Positions 1-5,544 of a stretch of 5,828 nucleotides of DNA are shown here, one piece after another. The notes below the pieces were generated by a model. The model was not told the origin of the DNA, did not search any database, and worked only from the letters and a program-made list of their open reading frames with translations. Source of the stretch: CAYNNP01 sp964398215 (GTDB lineage Bacteria > Planctomycetota > Planctomycetia > Pirellulales > Pirellulaceae); the NCBI GenBank assembly GCA_964398215.1, contig CAYNNP010000331.1:1-5828 (forward strand), written 5' to 3'. The first letter of the stretch is position 1; each line of letters opens with the position of its first letter. The position numbers and the translations under genes were made by a program.

Positions 1-24
1 GCGTCCTTGGTCCGGCCTACAACC
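1..24 (-). repeat. REP-like repeat copy A (cut by window edge)
   Basis: Read on the minus strand it begins GTTGTAGGCCGGACCAAGG. It matches copy C at 242-265 over 24 nt with one difference. The GTAG head followed by GCCGGA resembles the REP elements that RAYT proteins mobilise in enterobacteria. The copy may continue past the left edge. Confidence 0.6.
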
Positions 25-32
25 AAACACCT

Positions 33-125
33 CCCCAAAAAGCGCAACTCCAAAACGCGTGAGCGAGGGACCGAGTCAAGATTGATTGTCCCTCGCTCAC
101 ACTTTTTGAAGTTGCGTTCTTGGGG
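33..125. repeat. Long imperfect inverted repeat
   Basis: The arm at 33-71 pairs with 88-125 around a 16-nt loop (72-87). Aligned by hand, 34 of 39 columns match, with four mismatches and one gap; the innermost 13 bp (59-71 with 88-100) are perfect. The fold extends outward into REP copies A and B (GGTCCGGCCTAC at 9-20 against 125-136) if a 12-nt insertion at 21-32 is looped out. It could form a stable hairpin or be a small mobile element. It lies about 250 nt past the secreted-protein stop, so it is probably too far to be that gene's own terminator. Confidence 0.75.
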
Positions 126-166
126 TAGGCCGGACCGAGCAAACGCTGCAATTGATGGAACTTCGG
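125..166 (+). repeat. REP-like repeat copy B, inverted relative to A and C
   Basis: GTAGGCCGGACCGAG at 125-139 is the exact reverse complement of 247-261 in copy C. Further along both share TGGAAC followed by a TCG (156-165 here). CCGGA near the head can pair with TTCGG near 166, a weak REP-type stem. Confidence 0.6.
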
Positions 167-221
167 ACGCAAGTAAAAACGTCGTTGATAGCGTGATCTC
201 TGCGACACAATGGAGGCGTTT

Positions 222-265
222 GCGATGTTCCAGCACGTATCGCGTCCTCGGTCCGGCCTACAACC
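222..265 (-). repeat. REP-like repeat copy C
   Basis: On the minus strand it runs from GTAGGCCGGACCGAG (261-247) to TGGAACATCGC (232-222). It is in direct orientation with copy A and inverted with respect to B, so B and C form a tail-to-tail pair. Confidence 0.6.
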
Positions 266-382
266 TTCGGGTTACCAGAAAAACACAACTCCTTCGACAA
301 GCCACCCAGTTCCTGCCCCAAAAGACACAAACAGGCTGGCTTTCATATTTAAAAAATCAGAACGGCCAAGCGAGAGATCGTT
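266..382. other. Region downstream of the secreted protein gene
   Basis: On the minus strand the stop at 383 is followed by a weak AACG/CGTT stem (378-375 with 364-361) and a run of six T (356-351), a marginal terminator. Positions 279-292 repeat, with differences, the AAAAAGCGCAACTCC block at 37-51. No gene is supported. Confidence 0.3.
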
Positions 383-1576
383 TCATCGACGTGGATTTTC
401 AGGGTACGTAGACTGATTGGCGATTTTGGCGTTTGCCGCAAAATCAGCTCGGATAAAAGTAACCTTGTTTTCGTTCAGCGTTTTTTGCGCCTCGGGCGAT
501 ACCCATCCCGACGAAAGCAGGCTAATGGATCTGGTTGGGTTGTTCTTTCTAAAACCAGTCGCAACCTGTTGGACTTCATCCGAGTTGGTTAAATAATCGA
601 TGGAACAAACTCCAACAATTTGGCCATCCTTCAACCAGGCAACCGGCAGACCCCCGTCCGACAAGGATTCGATTGGGTATTTAGCATGCAGTTCAGCCAG
701 TAATCGGACGGAGATCAGCCGGCGCAAAATATCTGCTTCGGTTGCGTCCTGGGTGGCCTTGTACAGCAACATGTCAGATTGCTTGACGCCTTGGAGTTGC
801 CTGTACGATTGCATGAAAGTCAATTTTTCCAACAGCGTCCAATTGCTGGATTTGACAAAGCCGTCTTTGACGGGAGTCCAAGTACCCAACTGTGTCAGCT
901 CAGCGTCCAATTGCTGCAAAAGCTCATGTGGGCTTTTCGTGGCAACAACGTCCCGCAGGTGCTCCATCGAAGCCAACGTACCCAAGCCTGGGACCACCGC
1001 CCCCAATGCCAACTTGGTTGCTGATTGGCCAAGGATGTTTCTTGCCGTCAACTGTGAGAGCATGTGGTCAAGGACAGGATTTCTTGTTTCCGAATCGACC
1101 CCCAAATTCGCTGCCAGCTTTCTTCGAGCTGCGAATCCAGAGCGTCGACTGACGGGATCGGCAAAATTCGCAGCTACCTTTTTGATGCCTTGGGGTGTTT
1201 GCCTGAAAACTCCCAACGGATCTGTAAATAGATGCCCAGCGCCCGCAGGAGTACGCTTTAGTGTTTCCCAAGCACTATTTACTGCAACTGTCTGGTTACT
1301 GATTTTGCCAGCCTCTTCGATGGCTCGCAGTTCGGACAGCCGTTTTTCCAACAACGGAATGCCGGTGACTGGAAACGATCCGTAGTCCGTTTCGATGACA
1401 AACTGGAATTCATGGTCGCTGACGAGAACCTCGTCAGTAATCCTGTAGTTGTCAGCTTGCAAAATAGAAGCGGGCAGAATGTTCGCGGCGCTAAATTTTA
1501 TCTCGGCCTGTTGTTGCCCGAAGGCTGTGGAACAAAAAAGGCCCATGCAGACGGTAACCGACAAAATCCATTTCAT
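383..1576 (-). CDS. Secreted hypothetical protein with signal peptide
   Basis: I do not recognise a named family, so no function is assigned. The start at 1576 (ATG) is preferred over the upstream in-frame start at 1630 because AAGGA lies 6 nt before it and a typical signal peptide begins there. The product is 397 residues. Residues 1-20 have a Lys2, a hydrophobic core and a small-residue cleavage site ending Ala-Phe-Gly before Gln21, which predicts export; there is no lipobox. The mature part has one cysteine (Cys324). Recognisable blocks are TDPLGVF (118-124), LGVDSETRNPVL (158-169), a Gly-rich hydrophobic stretch (190-204) and a C-terminal part with SSGWVSPEAQKTL (355-367) that looks alpha/beta. 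From memory, similar blocks occur in uncharacterised exported proteins of planctomycetes and proteobacteria; this is not verified. It ends in TGA and lies about 300 nt downstream of the response regulator, so it may be co-transcribed or have its own promoter. Confidence 0.85.
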   Translation of the reverse strand: MKWILSVTVCMGLFCSTAFGQQQAEIKFSAANILPASILQADNYRITDEVLVSDHEFQFVIETDYGSFPVTGIPLLEKRLSELRAIEEAGKISNQTVAVNSAWETLKRTPAGAGHLFTDPLGVFRQTPQGIKKVAANFADPVSRRSGFAARRKLAANLGVDSETRNPVLDHMLSQLTARNILGQSATKLALGAVVPGLGTLASMEHLRDVVATKSPHELLQQLDAELTQLGTWTPVKDGFVKSSNWTLLEKLTFMQSYRQLQGVKQSDMLLYKATQDATEADILRRLISVRLLAELHAKYPIESLSDGGLPVAWLKDGQIVGVCSIDYLTNSDEVQQVATGFRKNNPTRSISLLSSGWVSPEAQKTLNENKVTFIRADFAANAKIANQSTYPENPRR

Positions 1577-1582
1577 GCTGAA

Positions 1583-1588
1583 TCCTTC
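1583..1588 (-). promoter_or_regulatory. Ribosome binding site of the secreted protein
   Basis: On the minus strand GAAGGA stands 6 nt before the ATG at 1576. It decides the start: it selects the codon that begins the signal peptide and excludes the 18-residue upstream extension, which has no hydrophobic character. Confidence 0.7.
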
Positions 1589-1613
1589 ATTCCAATTTTC
1601 AACAGGTGGGAAA

Positions 1614-1643
1614 AATCTACTTTTAGTCAATCATCGATGGCAA
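1614..1643 (-). promoter_or_regulatory. Candidate sigma-70-type promoter for the secreted protein
   Basis: On the minus strand TTGCCA (1643-1638, 5 of 6 to TTGACA) is followed after 18 nt by TAGATT (1619-1614, 4 of 6 to TATAAT). Transcription would begin near 1607, giving a leader of about 30 nt that contains the ribosome binding site. The position is sensible, but the boxes are imperfect and planctomycete promoter consensus is poorly known to me. Confidence 0.35.
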
Positions 1644-1877
1644 AATCTAGTGGCGAGTTCTGGATTGGTAGCCAGAATGGACTTCAACTCTGCCAGTTTT
1701 CGCAGTGGCGCAGGAGAAGTCGCTAAGACTTTCGGCAAACCGCGTAACGTTGCTTTGCGGAAATTGAACTTGGGATTCTTGACGCGCTATCACGGTCTAT
1801 CCCTGGTTAAGCGAACCGAAATCGAAAGCAGCAAAACTGGCGGCTTGCGTCTTACTGCTCACAAAACAAACCAAGCT

Positions 1878-3254
1878 TTAGGCTGCTTTTTCTTCGCCTA
1901 GCTTGATGCGGTTGTAGAGCGTTTTGAGGCTGACTCCAAGCTCTTTCGCGGCGTCGGGTTTGCTGCCGTCGTTTCTTGCGATGGCTCGCTTGATCGTCAA
2001 GACCTCGGCTTCACGAAGCGTCAGTGGTCCATCGTTTCGTAGTTGTTCGCGCAGTTTTCGGCGGGTGAAGTGGCTGGGCAGGTGTGTGGAATCAATGGGG
2101 AATTGTTCACACAAGATTGCTGCATGTTCGACAATGTTAGCTAGCTCGCGTACGTTTCCAGGCCATTGATGATCAGTCAGTTCTGCGATTGCGGCGTCAG
2201 TAAAGAGCTGGTCGTCGCTGCCATCGGTGCGGTGTCGCCGCAACAGATGGGTGGCCAAAGGCATGATGTCTTCTTTGCGGTCTCGAAGCGATGGCACATG
2301 GACCTCAAAGGTATTGATGCGAAACATCAGGTCTTCGCGAAAGTCACCTTCTTCTACCATCCGTTCTAGATCGCGATGGGTCGCGCAGACAACTCGTACA
2401 TCGACCGTGACCGTCTGGTTGTCACCAAGTCGGCGGATGTCGCCCGTCTCCAAGACCCGCAGAAGTTTTGCTTGGATCGAAGCAGGTAGTTCACCGATCT
2501 CATCAAGAAAAATCGTGCCACCATCCGCGACTTCGAATAGCCCGACGCGTGCCGAATCGGCTCCTGTAAACGCACCCTTGCAGTGCCCAAACAGTTCGCT
2601 TTCGATTAGGTTCTCAGGCAAGGCGCCGCAATTGATTGGCACCAGCGGTTGATCGGCTCGCAAGCTTGCATCATGCACTGCTCGGGCAACCAATTCTTTT
2701 CCCGTCCCAGTCTCACCGCGCACCAAAACCGTACTGTCGGTTGGTGCAACTTTAGAGATCAATTTGCGCACTGCCTTCATTTTCGGCCCGTTGCCGACCA
2801 TCTGCTGATCGCCTTCAGCGCGATGCAGTCGGTGCTGCAGTGCTGCCAATTGCTGTTTCATTTCACGCCGCTGAGCAACCCGCTCTAGCAGATCGGCGAT
2901 CACGTCAAAATTAACAGGTTTCTGCAAGTATTCAAAAGCCTCGTATCGCAGCGCTGCGATTGCCGTTTCCTGGGACGGCTTGCCGGTCATGACAATGGCT
3001 TCGACGTTGGGCCGCAATTGCCTGGCATGCCCGATCACTTCAATGCCGTTCATGCCTGGCATATTCAGATCAACAATCAAGCAATCGAAGCTCTCTTTTT
3101 GCAGTGCGGCCACAGCGGTGAATCCGTCTGGGCAAACTGCCACACTATGTCCCAAATGCTCGAGTTCCGAGCGGACTTGACGTCGAATAATTGTTTCGTC
3201 GTCGGCAAACAAAATATGAAGTTTGCCGGCTTCCTTACGCGGCTTGGCTGGCAT
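1878..3254 (-). CDS. NtrC-family sigma-54-dependent response regulator
   Basis: This 458-residue cytoplasmic protein has the full NtrC/AtoC/ZraR layout and normal length. The receiver domain (about 10-128) has acidic Asp18-Asp19, phospho-acceptor Asp62 in IVDLNMPG, Thr90 and Lys112. A helical linker (129-150) follows. The AAA+ domain (about 152-392) shows Walker A GETGTGKE (180-187), the sigma-54 contact loop GAFTGA (227-232), Walker B TIFLDEIGEL (247-256), Arg306 and Arg312 in FREDLMFRIN as likely finger residues, and sensor II WPGNVREL (364-371). A Fis-type HTH occupies about 411-452, with AAKELGVSLKTLYNRIKL. When phosphorylated it should oligomerise and drive ATP-dependent open-complex formation by sigma-54 polymerase. 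I chose the ATG at 3254 because the receiver begins shortly after it; a longer reading from 3347 would add 31 residues with no domain. It overlaps the kinase by 20 nt, implying translational coupling. One oddity is Cys225 before the GAFTGA loop, where Glu or Val is usual. Its regulon is not visible here. Confidence 0.96.
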   Translation of the reverse strand: MPAKPRKEAGKLHILFADDETIIRRQVRSELEHLGHSVAVCPDGFTAVAALQKESFDCLIVDLNMPGMNGIEVIGHARQLRPNVEAIVMTGKPSQETAIAALRYEAFEYLQKPVNFDVIADLLERVAQRREMKQQLAALQHRLHRAEGDQQMVGNGPKMKAVRKLISKVAPTDSTVLVRGETGTGKELVARAVHDASLRADQPLVPINCGALPENLIESELFGHCKGAFTGADSARVGLFEVADGGTIFLDEIGELPASIQAKLLRVLETGDIRRLGDNQTVTVDVRVVCATHRDLERMVEEGDFREDLMFRINTFEVHVPSLRDRKEDIMPLATHLLRRHRTDGSDDQLFTDAAIAELTDHQWPGNVRELANIVEHAAILCEQFPIDSTHLPSHFTRRKLREQLRNDGPLTLREAEVLTIKRAIARNDGSKPDAAKELGVSLKTLYNRIKLGEEKAA

Positions 3255-4878
3255 GGTCGTTCTCGTGGTTGATGATTGTTGTAGAGTCGTTGCTGCAGGC
3301 GACAGTTGGTAACAAGAGTTCCATTCGCGATCCCTTTCCTTCGCCATCGCTTTGTGCTGTCAGCGAACCGTGATGCTGGGATACGATTCGATAGCTAATA
3401 CTTAACCCAAGCCCCGTGCCGGTTCCATCTCGCCGCCGCGTGAAAAACGGTTCAAACAGATGGTCAATGATTTCGGAGGTCATGCCGCACCCGTTGTCTT
3501 CCACGACCACCCTGGCTTGTCCCTGGAACGAATCGATGTAAACATCAACGCGACCATCCGTCTCGACACTCTCAAGTGCGTTGGCAACCAAGTTAAGGAC
3601 GACTTGTTGGATTTCGTGCGAGTTGATGTGTGCAGAAACTTGTATACTGCAATGAGTTTCGATGGTTTTGCAGCGAAACTTGCCAACCTTTCGGACAAGA
3701 TCCACGACACCGTTGACTAGATCGCCCAAGTTCGTGTTGGTACGTTTCATGTCGCCCAAGCGACTGAAATCAAGCAGTCGTGTTGTAATGTCACTGCACC
3801 GGAACGCTTCGTCTTCGACAATTCGCAAGTTCTGAATTGCGTCTTCGTACAGCTCTTGGTCCACATTCGAATGCGATTTGACCAAAGAGCTAATTTGGCG
3901 TTTCAGTATTCTTGCGCTCAGCGAGATTCCTTGCAGAGGATTGTTGATTTCGTGTGCCACTCCTGCGGCTAAGAATCCGACGCTTGCCAACTGTTCATTT
4001 CGGATCACTTCGCGCGAGCGGTCTTTGACTTGCCGATCCAATGTGCGATTCATCGCTTGTTCGCGGCGAATCGAATCCATGAACCTTTCGCTCATCAGGT
4101 TCATCGCCTCACCAAGCTCACTCAGTTCATCCTTTGTGCCAAGGTCAATCCGATGCTCAAGTTGGCCTTCGGCTACCAGCCGGCAACCGGTCAGCAAATT
4201 GTTGAACGGTTTGGCGACGCTGGAATGAAAAATCCACCACAGCATCACCAGCAATAGAATGACAAAGGCGACTCCGCCACAAACAACGTACTTTGACGTT
4301 TGATATTGGCCTTGGACTTCCGCTCGGAATCGCTCGATTCCATGTTGCATTTCATCCAAATGCGCATTCGTTAAAACGCACAGCTTCTTCAGCTCCCAGA
4401 TCCGCTCACCGCGTGTCTGCAGTCCCAGTCGGCGGCACGCTAGCTTGGCCTCTTTGAATTGCGACTGGATTTTTTGCAAAGCTGAACGCTGTTTTTCATC
4501 ATCCGATACGTCGGTCATCGCTGAACGTTTTGCGATCTCGGTGTCGTACCTAATCAACGTGACTTCAAAATCGGATATGACATAGTCGATGTATCCGACG
4601 TCATCAGATCGGTTCCTGCTGGGCGATTGGAACGTGGTTTCGATCATCTCAGGGTTGCTTCGGAAACCCTCGGTTATCGCATGATCCTTCATCGCCGCAG
4701 CAAGCGCATTGAGCTTGTGGGGATAGGGGATTTCGGTCGTTCGGCGACTCACGTCTTCCGCAAGTTGGCCGAAACGCTGCAGTTCATAGACGCCACTGAC
4801 CGCAGACACCAAGAATGCAAAGACCAGTAGGAATACGGTCACCATCATCTTTGCTTTGATCGAAAATCCGCGAAGCAC
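3235..4878 (-). CDS. Membrane sensor histidine kinase (NtrB/ZraS-like)
   Basis: This 547-residue inner-membrane kinase senses a signal outside the cytoplasm and phosphorylates the adjacent regulator. TM1 is about 13-31, followed by a mostly helical periplasmic region (about 32-195, resembling four-helix-bundle sensors), TM2 (about 197-217) and HAMP (about 218-270). The DHp H-box VGFLAAGVAHEINNPL carries His309. The ATPase domain has an N-box around Asn429/Asn433, G1 DNGCGM (461-466), F-box FEPFF (475-479) and G2 GTGTGLGLS (485-493). All catalytic motifs are present. HEINNPL together with EPFFTRR places it in the class that pairs with NtrC-type regulators, and the next gene is one. The start is GTG at 4878, where GGAGG lies 6 nt upstream and the protein begins MLRGFSIKAK just before TM1. 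A longer in-frame TTG start at 4923 has no ribosome binding site. It ends in TAA inside the regulator reading frame. The ligand is unknown; the sensor region shows no PAS or GAF-like block I recognise. Confidence 0.95.
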   Translation of the reverse strand: MLRGFSIKAKMMVTVFLLVFAFLVSAVSGVYELQRFGQLAEDVSRRTTEIPYPHKLNALAAAMKDHAITEGFRSNPEMIETTFQSPSRNRSDDVGYIDYVISDFEVTLIRYDTEIAKRSAMTDVSDDEKQRSALQKIQSQFKEAKLACRRLGLQTRGERIWELKKLCVLTNAHLDEMQHGIERFRAEVQGQYQTSKYVVCGGVAFVILLLVMLWWIFHSSVAKPFNNLLTGCRLVAEGQLEHRIDLGTKDELSELGEAMNLMSERFMDSIRREQAMNRTLDRQVKDRSREVIRNEQLASVGFLAAGVAHEINNPLQGISLSARILKRQISSLVKSHSNVDQELYEDAIQNLRIVEDEAFRCSDITTRLLDFSRLGDMKRTNTNLGDLVNGVVDLVRKVGKFRCKTIETHCSIQVSAHINSHEIQQVVLNLVANALESVETDGRVDVYIDSFQGQARVVVEDNGCGMTSEIIDHLFEPFFTRRRDGTGTGLGLSISYRIVSQHHGSLTAQSDGEGKGSRMELLLPTVACSNDSTTIINHENDHASQAA

Positions 4879-4884
4879 CCGATC

Positions 4885-4889
4885 CCTCC
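4885..4889 (-). promoter_or_regulatory. Strong ribosome binding site deciding the GTG kinase start
   Basis: GGAGG on the minus strand is 6 nt before an in-frame GTG at 4878-4876. The alternative TTG at 4923 is preceded by CCTCC-like sequence on the coding strand rather than a ribosome binding site. This favours a GTG start and a product 15 residues shorter than the longest reading. Confidence 0.75.
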
Positions 4890-4938
4890 ATGGCAAAGTG
4901 CGTGGTTGCGTTGTTTGGCGCAAGCCAATTCACTTGGG

Positions 4939-4967
4939 AGGATAGAAGCCTTGGTGGGCGGCGACAA
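4939..4967 (-). promoter_or_regulatory. Candidate sigma-70-type promoter for kinase-regulator operon
   Basis: On the minus strand TTGTCG (4967-4962, 4 of 6) and TATCCT (4944-4939, 4 of 6) are separated by exactly 17 nt. Transcription would start near 4932, leaving a leader of about 54 nt before the GTG start and its GGAGG. The match is modest, but spacing and location fit. A palindrome lies immediately upstream. Confidence 0.3.
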
Positions 4968-4973
4968 GATCGA

Positions 4974-4991
4974 ACAGATGCTAGCGTCTGT
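4974..4991. promoter_or_regulatory. 18-bp near-perfect palindrome upstream of the kinase
   Basis: ACAGATGCTAGCGTCTGT reads the same on both strands except for one pair (T4979/G4986). It is centred on GCTAGC and sits about 100 nt upstream of the kinase start, just upstream of the candidate -35 box. A dimeric HTH regulator could bind such a site, and the Fis-type HTH of the neighbouring regulator is one possibility. The binding role is inference from symmetry and position only. Confidence 0.35.
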
Positions 4992-5169
4992 CGTCGCAAG
5001 GCTCGTAAACAGCGTGTTTGTTGACTGTTTCGGCTGCCCAAGAATCGCGTGCCAACTTAATGACAGCGATTTTCGCCGCGCGAATTTGCCGCTGCGGCGT
5101 AGAATGACATTCGGCCTGCCGAAGCGCTAAGGTCATCAAACCCAGAGCAGGCGGCTGTTCGCTGGCCCG

Positions 5170-5544
5170 CTATGAGAGAGCGGTTTCGCAAAAGTGAACA
5201 AACTCGGGTGTCTTTTCTTCGACGGATTCGTACAAGTCTTTGATGAACTGTTTTTCCGACGGTCGAACGTTGCCATCAGCGTACAACAGACGCAGCAAAT
5301 GGAACTGTTCGTCCAACGTGATCTTGCCGTCTTCCAGCAATACGCGACGCATCGCAGGAAAGAATACTCGATCAAACTCGGGGCAGATCTGTCTTGCATT
5401 TGAAGCAAGGCCGCACAGCAAGATCACGTCTTCGAAATCCAGCTCGCCATCACTCATGATATGAGCCTTGATTTTGCTGACTTCGTCGAATGTGATTCGG
5501 CCATCATTCAGAAGTTCGGACCGTAGTTTATGTAGATTCGCCAT
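5170..5544 (-). CDS. Small TerB-like protein with four DGxIxxxE motifs
   Basis: This 124-residue, probably cytoplasmic all-helical protein has no signal peptide or membrane segment. Four DG motifs occur at Asp14-Gly15 (DGRITFDE), Asp32-Gly33 (DGELDFED), Asp72-Gly73 (DGKITLDE) and Asp90-Gly91 (DGNVRPSE). The gaps are 18, 40 and 18 residues, so residues 8-42 and 66-100 form two matching halves offset by 58. DGxIxxxE between helices is typical of TerB-like domains (tellurite-resistance-associated fold) and also resembles the second half of an EF-hand loop. The first half of an EF-hand loop, with its acidic residues at positions 1 and 3, is missing here, so canonical calcium binding is unlikely. 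The ATG at 5544 is preferred: GAAAGGG lies 9 nt upstream and the repeat begins soon after it. A TTG at 5613 would add 23 residues encoded by a leader hairpin. The TAG stop is 291 nt before the kinase. The molecular function is unknown and the TerB link is motif-based. Confidence 0.85.
   Translation of the reverse strand: MANLHKLRSELLNDGRITFDEVSKIKAHIMSDGELDFEDVILLCGLASNARQICPEFDRVFFPAMRRVLLEDGKITLDEQFHLLRLLYADGNVRPSEKQFIKDLYESVEEKTPEFVHFCETALS

Larger units (their letters stand above)
1577..1877. other. Intergenic region between regulator and secreted protein
   Basis: These 301 nt contain no convincing gene on either strand. Near the secreted gene they hold its candidate promoter and ribosome binding site. 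Just after the regulator stop there is a nested weak stem (AGCAG 1859-1855 with CTGCT 1831-1827, inner GCAA with TTGC) followed only by TTCGATTT, which is a poor terminator. I looked for a -24/-12 sigma-54 promoter on the minus strand and saw none; TGGCAG near the middle lacks a correctly spaced TTGC. Long readings in the opposite strand through here have no recognisable protein content. Confidence 0.5.
4879..5169. other. Intergenic region upstream of the kinase
   Basis: These 291 nt between the TerB-like stop and the kinase start hold the candidate promoter, the palindrome and the ribosome binding site described separately. Further from the kinase are small inverted repeats: CGCCGC 5074-5079 with GCGGCG 5094-5099, and TTCGGCCTGCCGAA at 5110-5123 bracketed by ATGAC (5104-5108) and GTCAT (5132-5136). 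The latter could weakly terminate the TerB-like transcript, but no T run follows. Open readings across here lack recognisable protein features. Confidence 0.5.

Noticed and set aside
59..100. CRISPR repeat
   Set aside because: The repeated units here are mostly inverted and irregularly spaced, and there is no periodic repeat-spacer pattern or cas gene.
600..1385. Long plus-strand open frame (261 codons) opposite the secreted protein gene
   Set aside because: It is antisense to a gene with a good ribosome binding site and signal peptide, and its translation has no recognisable domain or plausible start signal.
1827..1859. Possible terminator after the response regulator
   Set aside because: The nested stem is short and bulged, and the following sequence has only interrupted T residues.
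1449..1901. Plus-strand open frame of 150 codons spanning the regulator/secreted-protein gap
   Set aside because: It overlaps the ends of two genes in antisense, shows no domain, and begins inside the signal-peptide gene.
3255..3347. Upstream in-frame start extending the response regulator by 31 residues
   Set aside because: The extension lies inside the kinase gene, has no domain content, and the receiver domain begins normally after the ATG at 3254.
4784..5041. Minus-strand 85-codon frame overlapping the kinase start
   Set aside because: It runs out of frame through the transmembrane-coding part of the kinase and has no recognisable features.
5036..5054. Perfect TGGCACG (-24-like) element upstream of the kinase on the minus strand
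   Set aside because: The following TTGG is two nt too far away for a sigma-54 promoter, where spacing is strict, and there is no TTGC at the right place.
5170..5544. Calcium-binding EF-hand protein
   Set aside because: The DGxIxxxE motifs match only the second half of EF-hand loops; the positions for the first metal ligands are hydrophobic, so a TerB-like helical fold fits better.
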